Part shown: piece after piece, positions 50,456-61,150 of the stretch
Layout: each line of letters begins with the position of its first letter
How positions within the stretch are numbered: the first letter of the stretch is position 1
DNA from: Phalacrocorax aristotelis
Lineage: Eukaryota > Chordata > Aves > Suliformes > Phalacrocoracidae
Assembly (NCBI RefSeq): GCF_949628215.1
Contig: NC_134279.1
Coordinates: 80,779,330-80,843,329 of the forward strand
Reading direction: 5' to 3'
DNA length: 64,000 nucleotides
Made by a program: the position numbers and the translations under genes
Notes under the pieces: generated by a model
The model's input: the letters and a program-made list of their open reading frames with translations, nothing else
The model's database searches: none
What the model was told of the DNA's origin: nothing

Positions 50456-52367
50456 GCCAATACTGTTATTTTAATGAGAAATGTAGCTGTAACTGCCCTA
50501 ATGGATGGTCTACCTTTTTCTAGAGCTGAACCATAAGGTTTCCTTCCCTTGCTGTGCTCTGTCCTGCACGCCTCTGCTTGGAGATGCCATGGGGCTGAAC
50601 TGGGAGGCATCTGCCAGTGAGCCATGCAGCCAAAAAAAATCCCAGTCCAAAGCTGATCAACCAGTGCAGAGTACCCTGTTACCCACAGGTGCCGATTGCT
50701 GCATCCGTAGTAAAGAAGGAACAAACACAAATTCCACAAATTATTTCTGTATTTTCAGCATAGAAGGTGGAGGGTAAAAGGAGTTAGAGTCTGTTCCTTG
50801 GATGCAGGGCACACAGTGTGTTCACACTTTTTTCTCCCCAATCAGGATTACCTTGTCTCTCCTGCCTTTTGGGCATGGTCCTTGGCAGATGGCATCCCCT
50901 GAAATTGTGCTGTCTAGGAAAGCACCAGCACAGAGTAAAATCACACCATGGTGAACAGGATGGTGAGCCGGGGCTGGAGGCTGTGCTCTGGGACTGTTTA
51001 GGGACTCAGGTATATATAATCCACTGGGGCATGATAGCACTCCAAAACCAGCTCTTTGAACAGTGCAGGGATGCGCGGACATGCACAAACCCACTCCTGG
51101 GGGCTGGAATAAGTCCTGGCTGTCTGCAGCGATGCACGGCACTCTTCAGCCTGTGCTGGTGATGGGCATTTCAACGAGGAGCTTTTCATTAACTCCAGCT
51201 TTGGCCCCAAGACCTCTGCCATAAAAAGGTGGCCAGCCTGAAATCGCAAAGGCAGGATTTGTCATTTAAGATTGACGACACGCTGGCAGAGATTAGAACT
51301 TGCCCTCGGAATTTTCTGCATCTCATTTCTACCTCTAGAGACTACTGAAGTGAGGGGGGAAAAAAGCAAATCAAAACCACATATTGTCTTTATTTTCTCA
51401 TTGTGTACAAGAGAGGGGGAATAACACAAATCACCATAAAACCCAACGTCTCTTCTGGGAGAAAATTCTATTGCATTTGTAAGAGGCTGTTGACAGATAA
51501 CTGGAAGTGTTGAAAGCGTTGTTTTATTTGAGCTGCCCCTCTCTATTTATAATCATTGACAATGCCGGGGAGCTGGAGGCAGATTAAATGGGAGGCAAAC
51601 AAGTGACAAACAGAGTTTTAAAGCAAACGAAAGTTTATTTAAGACGGGGATGGGTTGTCCCCCATGCTCTGCTCTAACTGTGCCTGAACGCTTCTCTGGA
51701 TTGAAGCAAAGTGACCTTGTGTGCCAAATTTCAGTTTGATTTCCTTCACTGCATCCTCCATGGCAAGCTAAGTTGGGCAAGCGTTGCTGCAGTGTGGAAT
51801 AAGTAAAAAAGCCCCCTTCAGATATCTGTCACAGTAGGCTAAAAATAAAATAAAGTAGGCATTTGTACTACTGTACCATGCAGCCGAAAAGTAGTTAGCA
51901 TCCAAACACCAAAATTATTCTTTGCCCTGTGGTGCAGAAGAGCTCATGGGAGAAATGTGCAATAGCCCCTCACAACCTTTATGGTCCACGAAACAGTTGC
52001 TGTGACTACTTCGGGAGAGCGGTTGTCTCCCCCAGGGTCTGTGCATATGTGCAAAAGCAAGCTAATTTCCAAGCTACCTTGCCCAATTTCTGCTGCCATT
52101 TCCAGGCCTGCAGCTCCCCTTGATGAGTCCCTGCTCATGGGCAGAACCTGGCAGGACACAGAGATGGTAGCACCGTCGGCACAAAGGTTTCTTGGATGTG
52201 GCTATGGGACTCTAATCACCAAGTTCCAGAAGGGCCTTCCCAGCATAGCAAATGACATTTTTATGCCAATGTGTTATGGAGCATTTATTTATAAAGTATT
52301 CTGGGGGATTAAAAGATATTTTTTTCATTCTCAAATAGTGGAGCAGAGTGGGCAGTACATTGCACAA
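50456..52367. other. Unique non-coding DNA
   Basis: No gene recognised. Frames up to 137 codons (51981-52394) overlap a SINE at their 3' end and have no domain. The part 51480-51660 is AT-rich and repeat-free, around TCTATTTATAATCATTGAC. Confidence 0.5.
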
Positions 52368-52506
52368 GAGGCTCAGTTCTATTACCAGCTCTGACAACAC
52401 ATAAAATACGTGACTGGGGGCAATTCACTTCACCTACTGTTAAACGAGGTAAGGAATCTTGCTTTACTTACTTAAAAAAAATATTTTGAGATCCACTGAT
52501 TAAAAA
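52368..52506 (+). mobile_element. MIR SINE, nearly complete
   Basis: Blocks in order: CTCAGTTCTATTACCAGCTC, GTGACTGGGGGCAATTCACT, TCACCTACTGTTAAACGAGG, TTGCTTTACTTACTT, and the 3' block ATTTTGAGATCCACTGATTA. These match a MIR from the promoter-distal part through the core to the L2-like 3' end. The 'tgtgcctcagtttccccatc' portion has been deleted. It is the best-preserved MIR in the window. Confidence 0.75.
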
Positions 52507-52983
52507 AAAATTTAGATCAACATAAAAACCCAGTATTACTAAACCAAGCTGCTTTAAAGCATTTTGCCTCTGAGTGTCCCTCAGAGGCAGAAAGAAAGAG
52601 CAAAAGAGCTTTAAACAACAAATAAATGCCATCTCTAGCTCTTCTCCTGCTTTCCTTACTCAGACCTCCCCTAAATTTCTGCTTTTCCCACAGAAAACTC
52701 TCAAGGTGTGACTTTGCCCACAAGAAGACGTATTTATTTGAAACCAGGGGCAAGAATTATTCTGACTTTTGGAAAAGAAAACACAAGACTTTTGCAGAGG
52801 ATCAAACGAAAAAATATGTGAAAAGTGATTTCTCTCACTTTTCTAATGAAGGAGAGATGGGCTGGAGGCAGAAGGTGAAGCACAGCCTAGCAAGAGCCAT
52901 GGTGGAACCCGTTTCTGCATGTTCAGGTGACAGTAGACTGGGACTGGGCTGAATTTTGGGCAATTCTGCCCGTGCAGACTGTG

Positions 52984-53031
52984 ATGGAGGGGGGAGGGGA
53001 TGGTGGAGAAGAGGGAGAGGGAGGTCAGGAT
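52984..53031 (+). repeat. G-rich purine tract with quadruplex potential
   Basis: Within 48 bases the plus strand has G-runs of 6, 4, 3 and 3, plus several GG pairs, with A-rich spacers. Two or more folding registers could give a four-stranded G structure, although one spacer is long. The opposite strand is a C/T-rich polypyrimidine tract. Confidence 0.6.
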
Positions 53032-53047
53032 GTTCTCATAAGAATTC

Positions 53048-53093
53048 CAGGCAGGAAGGGACCTCAGGGGTTGTGGAGTCTTGTCCTGGTTCT
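53048..53093 (-). mobile_element. Possible CR1 3'-end scrap
   Basis: GGCAGGAAGGGACCTCAGGG followed by a GTCTTGTCCTGG segment recalls the minus-strand CR1 start ('ggttggaagggacctcaaagatcatctagtccaacc'). No octamer tail is present on the left. Weak support. Confidence 0.3.
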
Positions 53094-54681
53094 CACATCC
53101 CACCACATCCTCTAGAACCCGTAGTCAACCCAGCAAGCTCCGCATCACCCTCAGCTACCTTGGCCTAGGGGGCTGTGATAGCGCAGACGTCAGAAGTACT
53201 GTGCTGTGGTACAGTCCCTGTCCTGCAAAACAGTAGGTATGTAAGAGCTAAAGCAATTAAGCTCCTTGACTTGTTTTAGGTTTTTTTCTCCTTATTCTTC
53301 TCCTTTAGAAATCCACCCAGAAGGCTCTACATTAATCAATAGCAATAAGGAAGCTCTCACCCACCAGCAAATGCTGAACTTGAACTTGCATGCAAACACT
53401 GAAACCTGGAATTGTAGATCCCATCATGCGTATGTGTCCCAGCACAGCCTTGCATGAGCTCGTTACTGGCTCTCTTTAGAATGATGCAGCACAGATTTCA
53501 AATTGCTTTCCTGCAGGTTTTACCCTTTTTTTATTTTTTTCTGTTTTGGAGTTTACCCAAATGAATAATAAAAGACTCTTATAACTGTATTTTACAACTG
53601 TAATATTACATTTAATGTAGAAACATTCTGAGCTTAGTTCAGGGACTCTTTTGGGGATATTTAAGTTGCCTGGCCACTTCCCGATTTTGTTGTGAAAGGT
53701 TAAGCTGCCAAAGGGACAGTCATGATTGCTAAGTTGGATGGTTGATGGAAGGGACAAAGAGCTTTGGATACATGTCAAAGCTTTCACAGGGCTGGCTTAT
53801 CGAAACTATTTAAAGAGTAATCATTATCATTATCAGCATATCAGAATAATTAGTCTCATTTTCCAGAGTATAACAGCTACTAACTACAGCTCAGTGCTTT
53901 TTGGCACATAACCATTTTTCTAGCCTTTTAATGTAACCAGTCTCTGACCCTTCAGGGGTCTGCTCAGAGCTGTTCTGCAGCCCAGGCTATTGGATCAAAT
54001 CTCACTGCTCTGGACTCCTCTGGAAGTGCTACATGGGTGAACCTCTCTGACACGGATTCCAGTGTGAATAGCATGTCCTGGTGCTCAGCTGCTCCATGAT
54101 GTCGAACGTGTAAGCAGTTTAAAATAGCTAAATGAATGTTGTGTGTCGTGCTGTATTTTAAAGTGTACTTTTGCTGGGACAAGAGCATTTTGGTTGACAG
54201 GGCTGGAGCCTGAGATGTTTCATGTGTCCTCCAAATGTGTAGAGCACGAAGGTGTTGCTCTTCCATGGATGCTTGAACTTAGGACTTGACCTAATGCAGC
54301 CATAATTCAACCTCATGGTCTCAAACACCTCAAGGAGGTTGTTGGTCCACATCCCAGGGACCCAAAGTCTTTACACAGTTCACAGGATGGCAGTGTGTCT
54401 CTGCCTCTGCTAGACCAAGTTGAGTTTTACCCATGTCTCTGAAGTGCCAAGGACTTCTAAAGCACATGTGAAGTCTCATGGACTTTCCAGGTTCCACCTT
54501 GCTCCCAGAAACACTCAGGTCACCTGCAGCCAGGTAATTAGGCAGCTGAGACTGATCACCATCATTTAGGTGCTTATTGCCCTATGTCAACTGCTGAAAC
54601 AGGCTTTGAGGGGTTAAAAAAGTGTACTCAGAAAGATGTGAACATTTATAAATTAAAACTGGATTTATGAACTGAGTTTTT

Positions 54682-54746
54682 CATCCATCCATCCATCCAT
54701 CCATCCATCCATCCATCCATCCATCCATGCATCCATGCATCCATCC
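54682..54746. repeat. (ATCC)n microsatellite, about 16 units
   Basis: A tetranucleotide array of CATC/CCAT units. The last third has two ATGC-type interruptions (CCATGCATCCATGCATCC), the usual sign of an older array being broken up at one end. Confidence 0.97.
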
Positions 54747-55539
54747 TTTGAAGAAATTTCCTTCCTGTCTAAAGTCAGGAGGCTCCAATATTGACTCTTG
54801 AGCTCCTCAGGGACCAGAACCTGATTTATTCAAAGCTCGTATTCGCAACTGCTAATTAAAATTGTTACTAGGCTTATTAGCAACAACATGACAACTTGCA
54901 AACAGAGAAAAGCAAGTGTTAGTCATGATACTCTCTTCCATGGGTTCCATCATATGGAGATTATGAAAGTTTTTCTTCTGCATGTCCTCCCAGCTGGAAG
55001 CCCAGCAAGAACCTTGCCTCTCCCTGACTACTCTGCAGAGATTAGGAGGAATCTAACTTTCAGATTAGCTCTCTCCTCACTACAAGAGCTCATGAGAGAT
55101 ACTGCAACTCCTACCTGTGTTTTAGCCACACGCATGTAGACAAGATTTCTGCAAACAGGTTGCTACACCTTCTACTGAACTCCTTCTGTTGTGTGCCCTT
55201 GAAAGAGCTGCTTGAAGAATTGGCTGGGACAATGGAGTTACAAGTTAACAACCCATCTCCTAGGCGTGCGGCTTTTGCCACAAGCCCTTTAGGTCTTTTT
55301 AAACCTCATAGTCTCTCAAAGCCTTTGAGCAAAAGCCCTATTACAGCGCTGCCACTATCGTGCTGGCTGGCAGCTTGTTGCGGCTCTGCATTGCTCATGT
55401 GCCCTTTTTCTTACAGTTTTTCTATCTCAATCTGACTAATAGATAACTCTCTTTCAAAGACATTTCAGCCTTGACATTGGGACCTCTAAGTGGCCTGTGA
55501 CCTAACACGTTCCACAGCTATCTTCAGCTTTACCTCCTA
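54747..55539. other. Unique non-coding DNA
   Basis: Nothing recognised. Short frames (83 and 91 codons at 54888-55139 and 55160-55435) lack domains. Confidence 0.5.
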
Positions 55540-55960
55540 CGTGCTGAGACTCTCATTATTATATAAAAGGTGGGGATTTTTCTGCAAATTGCTCCCGTGT
55601 ATTTGGTTATTGGTTGTACACTGAAGTGCTTTTATAGGTCCTCTATTGTTCTCTGCTGATCTGCGACACTCTCTGCCCTCCAACTCATCAGCCACTGTGA
55701 AATGGCACTATTTCGTATTATGTTAATAGCCATAAGTGCATGGCTCAGTATTAACGACACACCAGATTTCAGAGCTGGCTCAGTCTATTTAATTATTAGT
55801 AAGAGGCACAGACAGCTTTGCAATGGATTAGACATAGCGCTCTCCTTGGAGACCAGAGTCACGAGGGTTATCTCAGATCTGCTCAGGAAAGGATGCTCTA
55901 AAAAGAAACATGATTATCCCTTTGGACTAATCTGAGCATGATTGTCACAAGATTCCTAAA
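55540..55960. other. Candidate conserved non-coding element B
   Basis: A repeat-free AT-rich block with clustered homeodomain-type cores (CATTATTATATAAAAGG, ATTTCGTATTATGTTAATAG, TTTAATTATTAGTAAG, GGACTAATCTGAGC) and retained CpGs (GCGACAC, TTCGTATT, AACGACAC, AGCGCTCTC, CACGAGG). Both traits are typical of vertebrate developmental enhancers. There is no convincing coding frame. It is proposed as a regulatory element by inference only. Confidence 0.33.
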
Positions 55961-56499
55961 ATACTTCCGATTATACCCTTATTTGCCTCTGGGGCAACTT
56001 TACATATCTCGAAGTCAGCAAATATGTAGTTTACTTAGCTTAAATATTCACTAATATAACGAACCTGTTTTCAGTGCTAGTAGAGCCATCTGCCTGATGT
56101 CATACTGAAGTCTGAGAAAAGCCAAGTAGACATTGGCTATCATTTCTTCCCCTCCCAACGCCGTAACCTCAGTTACTCTATCACCTTGACATCTTCACGA
56201 AATGGATATAAATGACAAATGTTAATAAATTCCTGTGACATTCATACAGGTCAAGAAAACAAGCAAACATAAGGTTAATGCAAGTTAATAAGATACTGTT
56301 TACAGAATAATTAGTCTTGAAACACAACCTTTCTGTTTTTAATAATGAATATTTGTAAATCACTGTTGCCGCATGAGATCATTCAGCGTTTTTTCTGCCT
56401 TATAACTTTCAGAATAATTTTAATAATGAGTGCCTTTTCAGTCTAACAATGTCCTTTACATTTAAAGTTGGTGGATTAATATGCACATAAAAATAAGTA
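55961..56499. other. AT-rich unique DNA
   Basis: No gene or repeat. Very AT-rich with TAATTA/ATTAAT motifs. It may be part of the same regulatory domain as the flanking candidates. Confidence 0.4.
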
Positions 56500-56660
56500 C
56501 ATCACCTCTAATATCTCCCCAGTGGTCAGGTTTTACTTTGCATGACTGACTCATTATGGATAATTAATATTGGCATGATTACAGTTTGGCAAATTAAACT
56601 ATGTGCCCATGGAGTAAAAACAGAACCACAGAATAACTTCTCTGCAAGCAAGACGGCTGT
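56500..56660. other. Candidate conserved non-coding element C
   Basis: Contains TTTGCATGACTGACTCATTA (an octamer-like TTTGCAT next to a TGACTCA AP-1 site), then GGATAATTAATATTGGCATG and TTGGCAAATTAAACT (NF1-like and homeodomain-like cores). The density of canonical factor sites within about 100 bp is notable. No repeat is visible. Confidence 0.33.
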
Positions 56661-59519
56661 ATAAAATCTCCGTGACTTGCTTCTACCTGCTACAGCCTGT
56701 CTGCTCCGGAAGTCGGTATAATTTTGGTGGAGGTTTTTTCATGTTATTGTATGTACATACATACATGTGTTAAAAATATATAATTTTGGTGAGGTTTAAC
56801 AGAAAAGTGCTGTTGACATCCCTCATGTTGATCCATGCCAAAGCCAGCTTTTCATCGTCACAGGAATTAATCCCTCTCTGGCAAGCAGCAGCATGCCAGC
56901 AATGCTCTCTGGTGCCAGACGCTGGGTGAAACTTCACCGCCTCTGGTAGATCCAGATGTCCTCTGCAGTGCTGTTCTTCTGAAAAAACCTGAGCTAAATA
57001 AATTTAGCATTTAATTTTTAACATTTAATTATCTAGTAATAATTATTCTCTTCTCTTCTATGCTATTCTAGTTATAGTCTATTCAATTCTGTCAGGGGCA
57101 GGGGCAACAAAGTTTAGTGGCCATATAAGAAATAGCCAGAGATTTGATTCTGAGCAAAAGCCTTCACAGTAACCAGTGCCTCCATTTACACTGTGATGTT
57201 ACTGACCCCAATTTATGAACTGAAAGGAACTTGTGAACATAATCTAGTGTGTTGGCGGTTCATCAAAACTTCTCCTGTGTGCAGTCTTGTAGTTTCTCAT
57301 GGTCACCTTCATAAACCACAGCTGCGGTACCCCAGACCATCCGCATCCTAATCATCACAGGTCCCATTCCTGCAGCTGTAAGTCATGATTCAAATGATAT
57401 GTCTTCCTCAAAGCTGATAATTTTATTTATCACTTATAAGGGATCCAACAACGTAAGGCAGACTATACTAACAGAAGCAGCTCACTCTCATGTTTTATTC
57501 TCCATCCTTTTGTTTGGTGCAGGATCAAACATGTTTTTGCAGCTCTTTTGCATTTTCCGCACTGTTAACTGCCCACAATTGTATTTTCCAAGTGTGTCTT
57601 GTAACTGTTTTGTAAAAAACTCCACTATAACTGCTTTTACATGTCCAAAGACTTTTTTTTTTCCCTCACAGATAACATCCTAAACTGTTCAAAAATGGGA
57701 GGCCAGGTATAAGAGAGACACTCTGTGTCTGCCCTCACCTTTTTCTTCACCAGCAAAGCAAGAAGTTGGTCTCAACTCCTCCCTCCTCCCATATTTTTAG
57801 CTATACCAATGCAACCACAGAATTAAGTTCTCCTCAGTTTGTTTTTCATGGCCTCTGCCTTTCCCTGACACACTCTATCCAGACTATGGGCTAAGAGGTG
57901 CTAAGATTTCTTGATGTTTTCAGAGTGCTTTTTTTAACTCCTCGTGTTCTTAAAAGCTGTACTGCCAGCATAGAAACCTAAACTGTCACCTTTCATGTTT
58001 TCCTTGGCTTGACCTTCTCCACCACCACCACCCCACTTTGTTTCCAGCAAGCTACAAAGACCAGCACTAAAAATGCCTCCCATGGCCACCTGTGGGGTAA
58101 AATTTAAAGCCCTCAAGGGAAGTTGTGCTTCACTTTCTTGTTTGTTCTGACTTTAATGCTGTAAAGCATTTCAGCATGACCCATGTCTGGGAGGCATTTT
58201 ACCGAACAGAAGTGTTTTGCTGCAGTAACTCAATCAGCTGGTTGTTCCTGGCGCTACTGCAAGTTCTGTCAATGTCAGCACAGTGTGGCTGGGGTTGGGT
58301 GATTATGCAAATAAAATCCAGAATCACCAAACTGTGATCACAGTGCAAAAACTATTAGCACCTGATTCATCAGTCACTATCTTATTAACCACTCCGATTA
58401 GTGTGAGCTGTGAGAAAACCCGCTGGGTACCGGTGCACTGATCTACGTCTAAATACAGTCATAATTTTGGTGGTCCAATATTGAAACCACCCAGTTCAAA
58501 TAATCATTTCGTAAGTATAAGAAAAAGACAGCATGTCGTCTCCCGCCACATCAGCCAGGTTAGAGATATATCACAAAACAAATGGTCTCAGATACCTGGT
58601 TTTTTTTTCACTGCCATTGTTTGGAAGATTTCCTCTACTATGAGATATATGTGCTGCAACTGTAAGCTGGGTGACATGTCCCAGAAACAAGCTGCTTTTT
58701 CTCTTAGGAATCTTTTGTGTTCCCAAAATGCCAGAGCTCTTGCCCTCAGTGAATTCCAGTTGCTCTTCTGCCCTTTTTTTCCCAGTTTCACAAAAAAAAA
58801 AAAATTATTTTGCTTGATGCAATCTATTGTAAATCAATCCAAAGCCAAAAAAAAAAAAAAAATTAATGCATGCATATGTAAATATATAGAGGTATGTACC
58901 TAAACCCTCCTTATATGCTTTTCTGGGATTTTCAGTATGGTGGTGGAGAGCAGGAAGGATTCTTACTGAATTCAGGTTCTGCAGAGTTGTTATGATATTT
59001 TCTGGATTCCTGGATTAGAAGTGGATGCACGTACATTGTTCTTGACAAAATCTCTTTGAATACATATTCCAGACAAAGTTTTTGATAACCTTGGAAAAAC
59101 ACGTACAAAAACAAGAAAAAAATGCATTTCAAACATTTTTAAATTGTTTGTGGATCAAAAAAGGTTTCAGACAACCAGGTTACTTCCTGTCTTTAAAAAT
59201 CCAGAGATTTTTTTATTCATTTACACATAACATTCCTTTTTCCCTGCTAGACAGCTGATGTATATGATTTGTGTATCTGGGGTAAGTCAGTTTATCTGAG
59301 AATTTTAGAGGGAATCAAAGGGCAAAGTGTGTTCTGACGCTTAATTTTACAAGTACATTTGTTCTGCCAAATAATTAATTCTTTAAATTCTTCCAAATGG
59401 GAAATCATGCCTTCTGGCCCATAAGCAGACTTGTTATTTCTAACCATAGAGTATGAAAAATAACAGCCTTTTTTGCAGATATCAGTCCACGTGACACCTA
59501 TAATTTACAGCATTTGTAA
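56661..59519. other. Unique non-coding DNA
   Basis: No gene. It includes a spaced duplicate of a 20-bp word (56716-56797), an ATAC/GTAT run near 56748-56766, an A13 run at about 58791-58803, and an A16 run at about 58846-58861. The 140-codon frame at 58481-58903 runs through both A-runs and has no domain. Confidence 0.5.
58846..58861 (+). repeat. Poly(A) run
   Basis: An uninterrupted A tract of about 16 bases. Another of about 13 A lies at 58791-58803. No retrocopy body or target-site duplication is evident upstream. Confidence 0.8.
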
Positions 59520-59880
59520 CTGTAAATGGCATTAATGCCAGGTAAGGTTTCCAAAGGGCCTGGGAATCGGATATGCTTTTGAAAGACTGTTGACCAAGGA
59601 TCACAGACTAATCTGTTTAAGGGACATGCCTGGCACACTGTCTTGAAAACTTTTCTTCACCGAAGTAGCGGTGTTGAACTCAGCGGTTTAACATGTCTGG
59701 ATAAGAGCTGCCAGGATTCACCCCTCCTTAAATTTCTACATTTTTACAGAGCTGTCTGGACATGTAGGAACAAGCTGTAACTATAGCTGACTTATTTACG
59801 TTGTACATGCCAATCAAAATATTAAAGAACTTGGGACATTAGCACCCCGTTATCTCTTTGTCTGTACATATTGCAGTCCA
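59520..59880. other. Candidate conserved non-coding element D
   Basis: Repeat-free, with GTAAATGGCATTAATGCCAG (containing the palindrome TGGCATTAATGCCA), several CpGs (ACCGAAGTAGCGG, CAGCGG, TTTACGTTG) and CCAATCAAAATATTAAAG. No coding frame. Proposed as a possible enhancer by inference. Confidence 0.3.
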
Positions 59881-60117
59881 TAAAAAAGAGGAATTAACTC
59901 TTTCCCCCTTCCCTCCCATCCTTTTTCTTTCTTTGCTTAAATTATTTTACACTTGCAATTCATTCTCTTCACCATCTTTATCTCATATCATTTGAATTTT
60001 GGCTTTCAGGGTTACCATAGGATGGAAATTACCTTCACTTTCACCCCTTCAGTCCCTCTAAGAAACACTGGAAAAACAGAGGTACAGGTGATAAAAGCAA
60101 TAGTCTGTCCTTGGAGG

Positions 60118-60245
60118 TGTGCCAGAGTCAGCTGGCCATGGCCCTGAGCAACCTGATTTAGTGAAACCTGTTTTGAGCAGGGTGTTGGACTAGATTATCT
60201 CTGGAGACTGTTTCCAACCTAAAATTTGGTGTTATGGTTCTATGA
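60118..60245 (+). mobile_element. CR1 LINE 3'-end fragment
   Basis: GAGCAACCTGATTTAGTGAA, CAGGGTGTTGGACTAGATTA, TGTTTCCAACCTAAAATTTG and the tail TTATGGTTCTATGAAA mark a CR1 3' end of about 130 bp. It is more diverged than the copy at 12.6 kb. Confidence 0.88.
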
Positions 60246-60929
60246 AATTCCACATTTCCCATGATGTCCACTATCAATAAACTGGCCAGACATCTTCATT
60301 CCCAGTTAGAGTGACTGGGATGTAAGGAATGTAGTCGTATGAGTGTGGCACAGTGCCTAACTTTTAAATCCTTGATCAACGTGAGCTCTTTGTGGCCCAC
60401 TTCACAGAAGCGTGGCACTATCCAGAATTTTGGAGACCAGCTGACCAGCCACCATTACTGAGCTAAAGATAGCCCTTGTGTCACCCATGAACATCAACTG
60501 TCCTATGTCATCTCCTTTCTGAATTAATAGTAGAGCTCATCACAAACTACAAACCTTCCGTAGACCAAAGTTACCAGGATTTCTGTGCCAAAATCACTTA
60601 GCCATGACCATATCATTAGATGACTTTCCCATTGTCTCTCTTGGGTCCTTTTTCAGTTAGTATCCAAATTAAAAGTGTAATAAGAGTATTCCGAATCCTG
60701 AAAAATCATGGAATGGGGGAAAATTATAGTAATTTCCAATAGATGTACAGCAATATGATTCCACACGCTCCAAGGGTGTTACATTGTGTTAGAACAGTTT
60801 AAATGAGAAAAAGAATTGCTATGAACCTGCTAAATCTTTACTTACAGCCTGATACATTCCCATCTCTGCAGGGCAGTTTCCTTTTCCACAGCAGTATGAA
60901 TTCCTGACAAATGTTCCTTGTGTGCCTGC
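60246..60929. other. Unique non-coding DNA
   Basis: No gene. It sits between a young CR1 tail and the old CR1 on the other strand. The 3' part of the old element may begin inside this interval, but I cannot align it. Confidence 0.45.
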
Positions 60930-61150
60930 CGTGGCCCCAATTCTCCTCTGCTGGCTGCTGCCACTCATCCGCTCTCCTGTATCACACAGCTGATTACTCC
61001 TTCTGAGGGCTAGAATTTTACATTTAGCTTTATTGAATTGGGCTTTATTTTTTCCAGGCAAATTTTCCAACCTGTCAAGACAACTTTGGATTTCAGTCTT
61101 GTCCTCCTGTTTGGTCACGTGGATTGCAAATGCCGTCAGTCTGCAGAATC
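60930..61150 (-). pseudogene. Decayed CR1 reverse-transcriptase C-terminal remnant
   Basis: A 113-codon minus-strand frame (60819-61160) still reads as RT thumb: IQSCLDRLENL then FNKAKCKILALRRSNQL, comparable to QRDLDRLEKWA...FNKGKCKVLHLGRNNP in CR1. The FADD motif that should precede it is deleted or unrecognisable. It is not a working protein. Confidence 0.7.

Larger units (their letters stand above)
52507..54681. other. Mostly unique non-coding DNA
   Basis: No gene. It includes a G/A-rich stretch (52984-53031) and a possible CR1 scrap (53048-53093). The frame at 53476-53787 has no domain. Confidence 0.5.

Noticed and set aside
56628..56650. ACAGAACCACAGAATAACTT, resembling the start of a minus-strand CR1 tail
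   Set aside because: It is not followed by the GGTTGGAAGGGACCT block that a CR1 would show.
58481..58903. 140-codon plus-strand frame
   Set aside because: It reads through two A-runs as poly-lysine, a composition artefact, and no domain is visible.
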